From an uncultured Mediterraneibacter sp. (GTDB taxonomy: Bacteria; Bacillota; Clostridia; Lachnospirales; Lachnospiraceae): a stretch of 50,675 nucleotides of DNA. The notes beneath the pieces are model-generated. The model was not told where the DNA came from. It made no database searches and saw only the letters and a list, made by a program, of their open reading frames with translations. The stretch is taken from NCBI GenBank assembly GCA_944384505.1, contig CALWTQ010000021.1, forward strand, positions 1-50,675. Direction: 5' to 3'. Shown here in pieces: positions 31,268 through 40,398 of this stretch. A program made the translations under genes and the position numbers. Numbering within the stretch: the stretch's first letter is position 1; the number at the start of each line of letters is the position of its first letter.

Positions 31268-34200
31268 ATGCAGTGGTTTATTTTAAGCAGGGACATGCAT
31301 GTGCTGTGTGCTCCGTCTACAGATCTTCCGAAGACGTTGCCGATTGACGACAGCTCCGGAGGTCAGGAGATCGTGATCGATAACAACTGCGCAGTGGGGA
31401 CGTATGACTTTACGACAGACCCGCGGCATCCGGACAGTGTACATATTCAGGAGGGGAATTACATTGCCTTTAAGGATAAGTACAGCAAAACCCGGCTCTA
31501 TACGATCATGACGATTGAAGGGGACGAGGAATGGGATGTGCACTGTGAAGATATCGGACTGGATCTGATCAACGAGGATGCGGAGGCGTGGGACTACACC
31601 GGGAACCCGAAGACCATCGCGGAGACGCTGTCCTCTGTCCTGTATGATACAGGATGGGAGATCGGGATCAACGAAGTGTCCAGCTACAAGCGGGCAACGA
31701 AGTTCGAGGGGATCACGGACAGCTGGCTGACACGGCTGGGAGACGTGTGCGGTAACTTTGACTGTGAGTGCGAGTTTGTCATCGAAATGAAAGGGGCCAG
31801 GGTTACGAAGCAGAAGATCAACCTGTATAAGACCCTGGGAGAGGATAAGACCCAGCAGCGCTTTATTGACAATATCAACCTGATTTCCCTCAGGCGGTCT
31901 GGGAGCATTGAGGATCTGTGCACCTGTATGAGGTGTTACGGGCATGAGGACGCGGAGACAGGGAAGCGGCTGACCATTTCGGATATCGTTTATGATGATG
32001 GACGGTATTACTCGAAAAAAGGCGATATCCGGATCTACGACCGGGAAGCCTGGCGGAAGTGGTCCCGGTTCCGGGCTTATGATTACGAGGGGCAGACCGA
32101 GGGAACCGGGTATATCAACGGAACCTTTGAGTATGATACAGAGGATGACCAGGAGCTGTTTAACCGGGGCTTAAGTGAGCTCCAGTCCCGGAATGACGTG
32201 AAAGTGACCTATGAGGCGAAGCTGTATGACCTGCGGGCTGATATCGGGGATACGGTGCAGATCGCAGACAACAGCAAGACCGAGAAGGTGTATCTCTCTG
32301 CCCGGGTGCAGAGCGTTACAAACCATTATACGGTTGTGGGGCAGGATACAGGTGTGCTGGCTAATTATAAGATCCTGATCTCGAATCCCACCACAGATGT
32401 GACGGCGATCATGAACCAGCTGAAAGGCCAGCTTGTCAATGTACAGTCTACAGAAGTACGGTATCAGGCGGGAGAATCCGGGACAGAGCCTCCTGCGGGC
32501 GAATGGATGGCAGAACCGCCGGAAACAGGGGCGGGACAGTATTTGTGGACCCGCATCATCACGTATTATACAAACGACAGCTCTACGGTCGCCTACTCGG
32601 TCTCCAGAAATGGGGAAAACGGAGAGCAGGGAGAAAAAGGGGAACCGGGGCTCCCAGGGCCCAAGGGGGAGGATGGAAGGAGCAGCTATACTCACATTGC
32701 CTATGCTAACAGCGCGGATGGCCGGACAGACTTTTCCGTTTCGGACAGCAGCAGGGACTACATCGGTATGTATGTAGACTTCACGGTCACAGGCAGCACT
32801 GACCCGTCGGACTATGCCTGGTCAAAGATCAAGGGGGCGGACGGATCCCAGGGGACTCCGGGAAAGCCCGGGGCTGACGGGAAAACTCCATACTTCCATG
32901 TTGCCTACGCCAACAGCGCGGACGGGTCGAGCGGATTTTCCACTACGGACAGCACGGATAAAAGCTATATCGGGCAGTATACGGATTACACACAGGCAGA
33001 CAGCACAGACCCGTCTAAATATGCCTGGTCTAAGATCAAAGGAGATAAAGGGGATAAGGGGGAGGATGGAGCAGACGGACAGGATGGCGTCGGGATTGAG
33101 TCAGTCACGGAATACTATGCGGTATCCGCATCGAATGCGGCGGCGCCCTCAACCTGGCAGACGGCAGTTCCGACCCTGACCGCTGTGAACCGTTACCTGT
33201 GGAACTATGAGCGGATTACCTACACGGACACAACTTATAAGGACACAGAAAAGCGGGTAATCGGGGTATACGGGGATAAAGGGAGCACGGGGGCGTCAGG
33301 TGCAACAGGGAACGGCATCAAAAGTATTACAAACTATTACCTTGCCAGTGCTGCCGCATCCGGAGTGACCACGGCAACTGCAGGGTGGACGACAACCGTT
33401 CAATCCACAACTGCCAGCAAAAAATACCTGTGGAATTATGAGACGGTTGCCTATACCAATGGAACGGCAGTAAACACAGTTCCGTGTATCATCGGGACAC
33501 ATGGCGATAAAGGGGACACCGGCGCTACAGGACCCACAGGCCCATCCGGGAAAGATGGCCGGGGTGTGCTGTCCACTACAGTAACTTATCAGGCGTCCAC
33601 GAGCGGCACAACTCCCCCGGCAGGGACATGGAACGCCACGGTGCCGTCTGTTAGTGCGGGGCAGTTCCTCTGGACCCGTACAATTATTACTTATACGGAT
33701 AATACCAGCACAACGCTGTATTCTGTTGGAAAGATGGGGAACACGGGAGCTATGGGACCCTCCGGGGCGGCGGGAGCAGCCGGGAAGGGTATCTCATCTA
33801 TTACAGAGTATTATCTGGCGTCTGCAAGTGCGTCCGGGGTAACTGCTGCGACTGCCGGGTGGACAACAACAATCCAGACAATAACCACCAGCAAGAGATA
33901 TCTGTGGAACTATGAGGTGATTAAGTATACGGATGGATCAAGCACAACCACCTCCCCGTGTATCATTGGAGTATATGGGGATACCGGTGCAACTGGGGCA
34001 ACTGGGGCAACCGGGGCGGCCGGGGCTCCGGGGAATGGAATTTCATCCATTACAAACTATTATCTTGCCACAACAGCCGGAAGCGGTGTTACAACCTCAA
34101 CAAGCGGCTGGACAACGACAATCCAGACGATTACGGCCAGTAAGAAATATCTGTGGAATTATGAGGTGGTGAAATATACGAATGGAGGCACCACCTCTAC

Positions 34201-35191
34201 AGCGCCGCATATCATTGGTGTGTATGGAGATAAGGGAGCGACTGGAGCAACTGGCCCACAGGGTCCGACAGGCCCAACGGGGCCAACCGGGGCGGCTGGA
34301 GCAGCAGGAAAGGACGGGCAGATGCTCTACGCAACATCCAGTACTGCAGCGGCTACAGCGGCCAAGGTAGCAACTCTCGCGGCAGGGACACTGACATTAA
34401 GGGCAGGAGTTTCCGTGGCGGTCCGATTTACGTACGCAAATACGGCGGCCAGCCCGACTCTGAATGTGGCCGGTACCGGGGCAAAGGCGGTCTACACCCA
34501 GGGCGTCAGGTATGCATACTGGAGCGCGGGATCTGTGGTAGTGTTTACTTATGATGGATCGTACTGGAGAGTTGCGTCAGAGCCGGTTTACGCAAATACG
34601 GCAACGCTAGGAAACCCTGGAGGCGCTAATGTTTATATTGATGGAAATAGTATCAGTTTCCGTCAGGGGAGCACTGCTTCCATTAGATACATGAACTATG
34701 TCGCAAACAAGGTCAGCCTCGGGTATTTATTTAACGCGGAAGGAATCTTCCTGTCTACTGTCGGACCAGGGCAGTCAGGAAGTTCTACTGCCCCGAGAAT
34801 AGGGGTCGAACCCGGCGGTGCATTTACTCATGAGGGCGGAATTGCAGTCAAGAAGAGTTTTGCAAACGCTGAATTCTGTACTGGTGACACCTGGTATGAT
34901 GGGAAAAAGATCTATCAGAAAACAATTCATGTTGGTGCACCTACGAAGGGTGGTACAAAAACAGTAAATCACGGTATAACCAACATTAGTGAAATATGGA
35001 TAGATCCGTCTAATAGTTTTCTAAAAGCAAGTGGAGGAAATACCTATACGCTCCCCAGAATTACACCTGTGGCAATAAACCAGGCGGTTGAAGTCATAGC
35101 AACAAAGACTCAAATCTGGGTATATTCCGGGAGTGATGCGGGCTTTGCAGATTGTTACGTTACTGTCCGATATACAAAAACAACAGGTTAA
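31268..35191 (+). CDS. Tail-associated spike/receptor-binding protein with collagen-like modules
   Basis: 1307 aa. Residues ~1-370 are the prophage tail endopeptidase/hub domain (QWFILSRDMHVLCAPSTDLPK...YSKTRLYTIMTIEGDEEWDV). Then short collagen-like G-x-y linkers (for example GEKGEPGLPGPKGEDG, GPTGPTGPTGAAGAAG) alternate with ~65-residue repeats of two kinds: AYANSADG...YAWSKIKG (two copies) and ITNYYLA...GWTTT...KKYLWNYE...IIG.YGD (about four copies), plus two TYQA..SGT.PPAG modules. The C-terminal ~250 residues form the tip. It probably binds cell-wall sugars. Confidence 0.85.
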   Translation: MQWFILSRDMHVLCAPSTDLPKTLPIDDSSGGQEIVIDNNCAVGTYDFTTDPRHPDSVHIQEGNYIAFKDKYSKTRLYTIMTIEGDEEWDVHCEDIGLDLINEDAEAWDYTGNPKTIAETLSSVLYDTGWEIGINEVSSYKRATKFEGITDSWLTRLGDVCGNFDCECEFVIEMKGARVTKQKINLYKTLGEDKTQQRFIDNINLISLRRSGSIEDLCTCMRCYGHEDAETGKRLTISDIVYDDGRYYSKKGDIRIYDREAWRKWSRFRAYDYEGQTEGTGYINGTFEYDTEDDQELFNRGLSELQSRNDVKVTYEAKLYDLRADIGDTVQIADNSKTEKVYLSARVQSVTNHYTVVGQDTGVLANYKILISNPTTDVTAIMNQLKGQLVNVQSTEVRYQAGESGTEPPAGEWMAEPPETGAGQYLWTRIITYYTNDSSTVAYSVSRNGENGEQGEKGEPGLPGPKGEDGRSSYTHIAYANSADGRTDFSVSDSSRDYIGMYVDFTVTGSTDPSDYAWSKIKGADGSQGTPGKPGADGKTPYFHVAYANSADGSSGFSTTDSTDKSYIGQYTDYTQADSTDPSKYAWSKIKGDKGDKGEDGADGQDGVGIESVTEYYAVSASNAAAPSTWQTAVPTLTAVNRYLWNYERITYTDTTYKDTEKRVIGVYGDKGSTGASGATGNGIKSITNYYLASAAASGVTTATAGWTTTVQSTTASKKYLWNYETVAYTNGTAVNTVPCIIGTHGDKGDTGATGPTGPSGKDGRGVLSTTVTYQASTSGTTPPAGTWNATVPSVSAGQFLWTRTIITYTDNTSTTLYSVGKMGNTGAMGPSGAAGAAGKGISSITEYYLASASASGVTAATAGWTTTIQTITTSKRYLWNYEVIKYTDGSSTTTSPCIIGVYGDTGATGATGATGAAGAPGNGISSITNYYLATTAGSGVTTSTSGWTTTIQTITASKKYLWNYEVVKYTNGGTTSTAPHIIGVYGDKGATGATGPQGPTGPTGPTGAAGAAGKDGQMLYATSSTAAATAAKVATLAAGTLTLRAGVSVAVRFTYANTAASPTLNVAGTGAKAVYTQGVRYAYWSAGSVVVFTYDGSYWRVASEPVYANTATLGNPGGANVYIDGNSISFRQGSTASIRYMNYVANKVSLGYLFNAEGIFLSTVGPGQSGSSTAPRIGVEPGGAFTHEGGIAVKKSFANAEFCTGDTWYDGKKIYQKTIHVGAPTKGGTKTVNHGITNISEIWIDPSNSFLKASGGNTYTLPRITPVAINQAVEVIATKTQIWVYSGSDAGFADCYVTVRYTKTTG

Positions 35192-35284
35192 AGGAGATTC
35201 ATATGGAGATCAGAGCAAGACCGTAAATCGGTCTTATTTTTATGCAAATCAGAAACTATTTCATATATTAAAGGAGGAGCAGTT

Positions 35285-35524
35285 ATGTATGTATTTACTG
35301 AAAAGACAATCACACTGAGAGGAGTCAGCCGGATCGGTGATGCGGATGCGGCTGCATTTGAGGCAGTGATCAGCTCAGTTGATCCACTAACCAGAGATAT
35401 CAGGTGCAATGTAGTTGACCCAGAGCTTTACAAGGAAAACATTAAGCAGTGCCGGCAGGATGAAGAGGCGTTCCGGGACTGCGTCCAGAATGCTCAGGAT
35501 GAAATGCTGTCAGCTGTGGATTAA
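35285..35524 (+). CDS. Small phage protein between spike and holin
   Basis: 79 aa behind AAAGGAGGAG. Helical and acidic (FTEKTITLRGVSRIGDADAAAFEAVISS...EAFRDCVQNAQDEMLSAVD). The region 35192-35284 carries a short leader with no other gene. Function unknown. Confidence 0.65.
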   Translation: MYVFTEKTITLRGVSRIGDADAAAFEAVISSVDPLTRDIRCNVVDPELYKENIKQCRQDEEAFRDCVQNAQDEMLSAVD

Positions 35525-35543
35525 AAGAAAGGAAGCGAGGTAC

Positions 35544-36011
35544 ATGAAAATGAATTATGCAGATCCCATCATTGATGGATATAATGCGGTTGTAGGAACT
35601 ATTGTAGCGGTGCTGTCATATATACTAGGAGAGCACTGGTTTTTATTTGTGGCATTCCTGGTCCTCAATGTATTTGACTGGATCACTGGCTGGATGAAGA
35701 GCCGGCTGGCAGGTAAAGAGAATAGCGTGGCAGGATGGAAAGGCGTACTGAAAAAGTTAGGATACTGGCTGATGATTATGGTTGCCTTTGGGGCATCCGC
35801 TGTCTTTATCGAAATCGGACTGGTGATAGGTGTTGACCTGGGGATCACAACGCTGCTCGGATGGTTTGTACTGGCATCGCTGATCATTAACGAAATCAGA
35901 TCCATACTGGAAAATTTTGTTGAAGCAGGATATAACGTGCCGGTGATCCTGGTCAATGGACTCAAAGTGGCAGATAAGGTTGTGAATCAGAATGACGAAT
36001 CAGGAGATTGA
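35544..36011 (+). CDS. Phage holin (holin_4 / toxin-secretion family)
   Basis: 155 aa; start at 35544 after GGAAGCGAGG. It has three to four membrane segments (for example FLFVAFLVLNVFDWITGW, LGYWLMIMVAFGASAVFIEIGLVIGV, LLGWFVLASLIINEI) and the family motif SVAGWKGVLKKLGYW. It forms the lysis pores that release the amidase. Confidence 0.88.
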   Translation: MKMNYADPIIDGYNAVVGTIVAVLSYILGEHWFLFVAFLVLNVFDWITGWMKSRLAGKENSVAGWKGVLKKLGYWLMIMVAFGASAVFIEIGLVIGVDLGITTLLGWFVLASLIINEIRSILENFVEAGYNVPVILVNGLKVADKVVNQNDESGD

Positions 36012-36165
36012 TGGAATGGTCCGGGAGTACAACGGCGTACTCCCATTTAAAATCTATGCCGTGGTCTGTGCCAGCCCGCAGATTGACCACATCCGCAGGG
36101 ACGGGGATTATATTGATCTGTGGTCACGGGACGGCAGCCACTGGCGGATACAGACAACGATGTAG
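35992..36165 (+). CDS. Small protein overlapping the holin gene
   Basis: 57 aa overlapping the holin end by 20 bp (another in-frame ATG at 36016). MVREYNGVLPFKIYAVVCASPQIDHIRRDGDYIDLWSRDG looks like a folded beta-rich protein. Such small genes are common in the lysis cassettes of clostridial phages. Function unknown. Confidence 0.5.
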   Translation: MTNQEIDGMVREYNGVLPFKIYAVVCASPQIDHIRRDGDYIDLWSRDGSHWRIQTTM

Positions 36166-36185
36166 CAATGGAAAGGAGAGGTATT

Positions 36186-37487
36186 ATGAGTATTTGTGGA
36201 GGAATTGCAGGTTCCCGGGGACATAACCCGAAAGGGATCTTTATTCACAACGATGCAGGGAGCAAAAATGCGAATGCAGCCTTTTATCGGAACTGGCTGA
36301 AAACACATGACCTGTCAGCAGGGTTTGCACACTATTATGTGGCGTCAGATGGGACATTGCAGGCAGAGGATGATAATAAAAAGGCCTGGCACTGCGGGCA
36401 GACGGATGGAAATAACGAGTATCTGGCAATTGAAGTGTGTCAGAGTATGGGAGATCTGGCAACGTTTAAGAACAATGAGGAAAAGGCGCTCCAGCTTGCG
36501 GCGCAGAAGTGTAAGCAGTACGGGATCACTCCCAGTACGAGTACAATCCGGCTGCATCAGGAGGTATATGCCACAGCCTGCCCGCATCGGTCAGTTGAGA
36601 TTCACGGCGGGGCATCGGCGACAAAAAATTATTTTATCAGCCGAATTAAGGAGCTGATGAATGGCTCGTCAGACCCTGATGGAAATGTAAAAGACAATGC
36701 CGGCACGTTCCAGGCAAAAAAAGACCAGACCGGGGAAGTGTCATATCAAGGACATCTCAGGGGGACTGGCTGGGCGAACTGGCAGTGTGACGGCGCGATG
36801 ATCGGATCGACCGGGCAGAACAGGCGCATTGAGGCTCTGCGGATCAAGCCGAAAGGGCAAATGACAGTGACAGTGCATATCAAAGATATCGGGGATCAGG
36901 TGTATAAGAACATCACTAAGGACACGATTATTGGCACGACAGGGAAAGCGCTGCGCATTGAAGCAATCAAGATTGAGAGCATGGATACACTTTACCGCAT
37001 CCGAGTACATCAGAAAGATATCGGATGGTCAGCCTGGGTGGAAAATGGACAGTGGGCCGGAGTGAAAGGAAAGTCAAAGCAGATCGAAGCAGTACAGATC
37101 CAGGTGATCCACTTCAAAGCCCGCGGCCATGTGCAGGACACTGGCTGGCAGGGATGGCAGCCTGACGGAGAGATTGTCGGAACAACCGGAAAAGGAAAGA
37201 GGCTGGAAGCTCTCCAGATTGACCCGATGGGTCTGACGATCCAGACGAAAGCCCACCTGCAGGATGATGGATGGGTGGATTATGGCGTAATCACCAAAGA
37301 TACGGTTATCGGATCTGTCGGCCAGAAGAAACGTATTGAATGCTTGTGCATCAAAGGAAATTTTGAGTGGCGGGCGCACATCCAGGGATCCAGTTGGACG
37401 GACTGGACAAAGGCGGACGGCATCGCTACGCTCGGGACAGTCGGGCAGGCGCTTCGGATTGAGGCGATCCAGTTTAGACCGTTATGA
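36186..37487 (+). CDS. N-acetylmuramoyl-L-alanine amidase (Amidase_2) with ChW repeats
   Basis: 433 aa; endolysin behind AAAGGAGAGG. Amidase_2 domain, residues ~1-165: zinc ligands in GIFIHNDAGS (His), LHQEVYATACPHRS (His), and the catalytic-site HCGQTDGNNEYLAIEV. The C-terminal half has six clostridial hydrophobic W (ChW) repeats, each like GHLRGTGWANW...GTTGK..R.EA..I, which anchor to the cell wall of clostridia. It is the last phage gene before attR. Confidence 0.92.
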   Translation: MSICGGIAGSRGHNPKGIFIHNDAGSKNANAAFYRNWLKTHDLSAGFAHYYVASDGTLQAEDDNKKAWHCGQTDGNNEYLAIEVCQSMGDLATFKNNEEKALQLAAQKCKQYGITPSTSTIRLHQEVYATACPHRSVEIHGGASATKNYFISRIKELMNGSSDPDGNVKDNAGTFQAKKDQTGEVSYQGHLRGTGWANWQCDGAMIGSTGQNRRIEALRIKPKGQMTVTVHIKDIGDQVYKNITKDTIIGTTGKALRIEAIKIESMDTLYRIRVHQKDIGWSAWVENGQWAGVKGKSKQIEAVQIQVIHFKARGHVQDTGWQGWQPDGEIVGTTGKGKRLEALQIDPMGLTIQTKAHLQDDGWVDYGVITKDTVIGSVGQKKRIECLCIKGNFEWRAHIQGSSWTDWTKADGIATLGTVGQALRIEAIQFRPL

Positions 37488-37504
37488 TCTTAAGACATAA
37501 CAAT

Positions 37505-37527
37505 ACCCCGGGGATTAGCTCCGGGGT
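37505..37527 (+). terminator. Hairpin after the amidase gene
   Basis: ACCCCGG (37505-37511) and CCGGGGT (37521-37527), with a 9-nt loop. The U-run is poor. It ends the late transcript. Confidence 0.6.
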
Positions 37528-37574
37528 GGAATATTGTATCATCTCAAATTAAAAACAGTAAAAAACAGTTGCAT

Positions 37575-37608
37575 AAATGTGAACGGTTTACAACACGTTT
37601 ACAACAAA
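37575..37608. repeat. Prophage attR
   Basis: Identical to 566-599. Past it comes host sequence (ATGCCCGCAAAGCCCG...). No host gene is visibly interrupted, so the attachment site is probably intergenic. Confidence 0.85.
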
Positions 37609-37775
37609 AATGCCCGCAAAGCCCGTAAATGCGTTATATAAATTTAATAGTTATTTAATTGACTTTAGCCGGGAAACGGAGGAAAATATACAACATAGCA
37701 CATTGAAGGTAACAGCCCGGTTTCTACGGCTGGACTGTTATAAAAATGATTTTTTAATAACAGAAGGTGGATAAG

Positions 37776-38183
37776 ATGAAAGAAAGACTTATGCGTTTTA
37801 TGCAGGGAAGGTACGGCGTGGATCAGTTATCAAAGTTTCTTCTTGTGGTGGGCCTGATTATTGTATTTGGCTCTGCGCTTGCGGGAAACGGGCTGGTAAG
37901 CGTGGTATTTTACATACTGGGATGGGTGGTTGTAATCTGGTGTTATGTCAGAACTTTTTCCAGAAACGTATCGAAGCGTTATGCGGAGAATCAGGCGTTC
38001 CTCGCAAAGACTTATGGGATAAGAAACTTTTTCCAGAAACAGAAGAATATCTGGCAGCAGAGACGGTATTATCACATTTATACGTGTCCGTCCTGTAAGC
38101 AGAAGATTCGTATTCCCAGAGGGAAGGGGAAAATAGAGATTCGCTGTCCAAAGTGCAGTACCACATTTATAAAGAAAAGCTGA
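37776..38183 (+). CDS. Host membrane protein with zinc ribbon
   Basis: 135 aa; ATG at 37776 behind AGAAGGTGG. Two membrane segments (residues ~18-55: FLLVVGLIIVFGSALAG, VVFYILGWVVVIWCYV), a basic cytoplasmic stretch and a C-terminal ribbon CPSCKQKIRIPRG...IRCPKCSTTF. Similar small proteins are common in Lachnospiraceae chromosomes; function unknown. Confidence 0.8.
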   Translation: MKERLMRFMQGRYGVDQLSKFLLVVGLIIVFGSALAGNGLVSVVFYILGWVVVIWCYVRTFSRNVSKRYAENQAFLAKTYGIRNFFQKQKNIWQQRRYYHIYTCPSCKQKIRIPRGKGKIEIRCPKCSTTFIKKS

Positions 38184-38224
38184 GACTCAGCAGTTATAAA
38201 TGTAATTTTACGATGACATTTTTG

Positions 38225-38262
38225 AAGACATCCAAGACATATCCTTGTCGAGGATGTCTTTT
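38225..38262. terminator. Terminator between the zinc-ribbon gene and degV
   Basis: AAGACATCC (38225-38233) and GGATGTCTT (38252-38260) followed by TT. It separates convergent genes and may act both ways. Confidence 0.7.
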
Positions 38263-38332
38263 CAATGTTTGGTATCGAATTGTTTTCTGCTTGCGAAATG
38301 TATATGATCCAGATCGTAATTCACAGTAAAAC

Positions 38333-39205
38333 TCAGTCACTTCTTACAGCCCCGATCCCCAGGCCTCCCGGTCCTACATGAGTTCCGATACTGGCTGTGA
38401 GAGGGAAATAGACCATCTCCATGTCCGGAAAGTCTGCCTGCAGCTCTGCTTTGAAAGCTTCAAGTTTATCCGATTCCATGGCGGTATTAGCGATGCCTAT
38501 CTTAAGCTTTCCCTGTGCTCTCAGCGGGGCGAGACGTGTGGTGATATCATGCTTTAATGCTTCAAGCATAGTGCGGAATGCAGACTTCATCCCGCGGGCT
38601 TTTGCATAGGAGTCCAGCTTATCACCCTGGATAGTAAGGACAGGCTTTAATTTGAGCACAGTGCCGATGGCTGCCGCCGCAGCAGTGATACGTCCGCCCT
38701 TTTTCAGATATTCCAATGTGTCTACTGCGATATATATAGTGGCTTCCATAGCTTCATCTTCCAGGATTTGCTTAATTTGAGCTCCGCTTTTTCCGCTGCG
38801 GGCCAGATTCTTTGCCTCCAGGGCTGACACAGCCTGAGTAACAGAAATCCGGTGGTTGTCCACTACAAACACTTTTCCTTTATATGGCTCATCGTTCGCC
38901 AGGATGAGTGCTGTCTGACAAGTATTGCTCAGCCCGGAGGACATGGGGATGAAAACAACTTCGTCGAATTCGGCAAGCAGACGGTCCCACATAGCGGTCA
39001 CATCTCCCGGAGAAGGCTGGGAAGTTGAGATTGCAGCGCCTTCTGCCTGCCTTTTATAAAAATCTTCTAATGTAATATCAATTCCTTCGCTGTAAGTTTT
39101 TTCATGTATAATAATGGGCATCGGGAGCACATGAATCCCATAATCCGCCCCTTCTGACGGCATAATACCGCAGTTGCTGTCTGTCATAATGGCAATTCCC
39201 GGCAT
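38333..39205 (-). CDS. DegV-family fatty-acid-binding protein
   Basis: 290 aa. Typical start MPGIAIMTDSNCGIMPSEG (TDS motif), TSQPSPGD (ATSQPS-type motif), VVDNHRISVTQ, IYIAVDTLEYLKKGGRI and end GTHVGPGGLGIG. DegV/FakB proteins bind a fatty acid and present it to the FakA kinase for phospholipid synthesis. The gene is divergent from the TetR regulator, 155 bp apart, so the regulator may control it. Confidence 0.92.
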   Translation of the reverse strand: MPGIAIMTDSNCGIMPSEGADYGIHVLPMPIIIHEKTYSEGIDITLEDFYKRQAEGAAISTSQPSPGDVTAMWDRLLAEFDEVVFIPMSSGLSNTCQTALILANDEPYKGKVFVVDNHRISVTQAVSALEAKNLARSGKSGAQIKQILEDEAMEATIYIAVDTLEYLKKGGRITAAAAAIGTVLKLKPVLTIQGDKLDSYAKARGMKSAFRTMLEALKHDITTRLAPLRAQGKLKIGIANTAMESDKLEAFKAELQADFPDMEMVYFPLTASIGTHVGPGGLGIGAVRSD

Positions 39206-39360
39206 AATATCCCTCCTGAACTGTTACCTTTATTATTATTTGCATTTATTGACCGTTATTATAACAGGTGTTAAAATTATAGCAAAATGAGTTCTGAATC
39301 ACAATGAACAATAATTTAAAAATGTAAGATATCTATACAAAAAGGAGAAAATGTCAGGAA

Positions 39361-39990
39361 ATGGAGGACAAGAGAATTATTAAAACAAAGCGGAGCCTGA
39401 AAAATGCGCTGATTGTATTGCTTGCAAAAGAAGACTTCGAACATATTTCAATTACAGAATTGTGCCGGAAGGCAGATGTCAGCCGGATTACATTTTATTC
39501 TCATTACAGTGATAAGTATGCCCTTCTCGATGATATTTTTAATGATATGCTTGGAATTGGGACTGTGGATTATTACAGAAGGCAGGCAGAAAACAACCCA
39601 GGCCGAAAGCTTGTGGCAGGATACGTAAATATGCTGGACAGTATACTGGAATTGTATTACGATCGTTTTGAGTTTTTTCAATACACAAATCCTGAGAAAA
39701 ATCCATATCTGGCATCCAGGCTGTACAGCATCATTTTAGATACAGTGGAGATGCATACGCTCCATGTAAAAGAGCATCTCAGCCTGAAATATTCCCCGAA
39801 GAAAATTGCGGGGTTCGTCTGTTTTGGAATGCTGGGGTTTGTAAATGAGTCGCACAAAGAGAACACACCTTTAGAACAGATAAAGAAAGAAGCGAGGTAT
39901 CTTCTGACTGATCTTATCCGGTCGGGAATACTGACAGAGAATGAAGAGCACGAAAAAATGGAAGCAACGGGGCTCGAACCCGAACCATGA
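39361..39990 (+). CDS. TetR-family regulator, C-terminus altered by att site
   Basis: 209 aa. N-terminal TetR helix-turn-helix (KTKRSLKNALIVLLAKEDFEHISITELCRKADVSRITFYSHYSDKYALLDDI, residues 8-60) and a C-terminal DhaS/TetR_C_8-like sensor domain. The last codons (MEATGLEPEP) are the attL copy of the tRNA 3' end; without the element the frame would run on into the tRNA antisense and stop after a few codons. Only the tail is affected. It is probably an autoregulator acting on itself and the divergent degV. Confidence 0.88.
   Translation: MEDKRIIKTKRSLKNALIVLLAKEDFEHISITELCRKADVSRITFYSHYSDKYALLDDIFNDMLGIGTVDYYRRQAENNPGRKLVAGYVNMLDSILELYYDRFEFFQYTNPEKNPYLASRLYSIILDTVEMHTLHVKEHLSLKYSPKKIAGFVCFGMLGFVNESHKENTPLEQIKKEARYLLTDLIRSGILTENEEHEKMEATGLEPEP
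39956..39982. repeat. attL of the tRNA-Val element
   Basis: 27 bp identical to 50476-50502. It is the 3' end of the tRNA-Val gene left at the distal end of the element. Confidence 0.88.
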
Positions 39991-40036
39991 CTTCTAAACC
40001 GCATAGAAAGGGGGCTTCCGCACATCATCCAAGCAG

Positions 40037-40056
40037 GTGTAACCAAAAGTGTAACC
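40037..40056. promoter_or_regulatory. Integrase arm-type sites, left pair
   Basis: GTGTAACC at 40037-40044 and 40049-40056 (12-bp period). The same pair recurs at the right end (50330-50337, 50341-50348, 11-bp period), as expected for arm-binding sites of a lambda-type integrase. Confidence 0.7.
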
Positions 40057-40265
40057 ATAGTATTGATGTGTCAGGTACGGGCATTTTGCTTGTTTATCCT
40101 CCTTAAATTCCTAGCGTTCCGCAAAGCGGATGCACAGAGCGACGGTTCCTACCAGGGCGGCGGGTCGGCTGTGCAAGCGTCTTTTTTCTACATCAGAAAA
40201 TCTTAGTCAATTTCCTACAACTATAGACAAACATGCTTCCCCTATGGGAGATGGGCAGAGGGGCA

Positions 40266-40319
40266 AGTGATTTTGCTCAGGTGTAAATGTGCTTTCCAAC
40301 ATTTACTCCTAAAATCACT
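40266..40319. other. Long hairpin, no gene
   Basis: AGTGATTTT (40266-40274) pairs with AAAATCACT (40311-40319), and AGG-TGTAAATGT pairs inside with ACATTTACTCCT. The surrounding 408-bp gap 39991-40398 contains arm sites, a second GC-rich hairpin with a T-run near 40130-40190 (GATGCACAG...CTGTGC) and no gene. Confidence 0.5.
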
Positions 40320-40353
40320 GTTTTAGGGGTGACGGAATGGTACACAAAGTAAA

Positions 40354-40381
40354 AGAGGAATCCAGACCTCTGAATCCCTCT
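40354..40381 (-). terminator. Terminator of the surface-protein gene
   Basis: A 13-bp stem (AGAGGGATTCAGA / TCTGGATTCCTCT read leftward, two G-U pairs) followed by TTTTACTTT. Confidence 0.75.
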
Positions 40382-40398
40382 CATGTATGTATCGATTT

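Larger units (their letters stand above)
566..37608. mobile_element. Siphovirus-type prophage (SPP1/TP901-like modules)
   Basis: The element is bounded by a 34-bp identical direct repeat. It contains an integrase next to attL, a repressor/Cro switch, recombination and replication genes, and a complete head-tail-lysis order ending with an amidase next to attR. The structural cassette looks intact. The integrase N-terminus and recT show lesions (see those entries), so inducibility is uncertain. Length is about 37 kb, typical of clostridial siphophages. Confidence 0.93.

Noticed and set aside
33000-34320. CRISPR-like regularly spaced repeats
   Set aside because: The repeats are in frame, degenerate and encode collagen-like and fibre modules; no palindromic repeat/spacer pattern and no cas genes.
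37488-37775. Possible host gene at the prophage right end
   Set aside because: Only a terminator, attR and AT-rich sequence with a small hairpin are present; no coding frame is supported.
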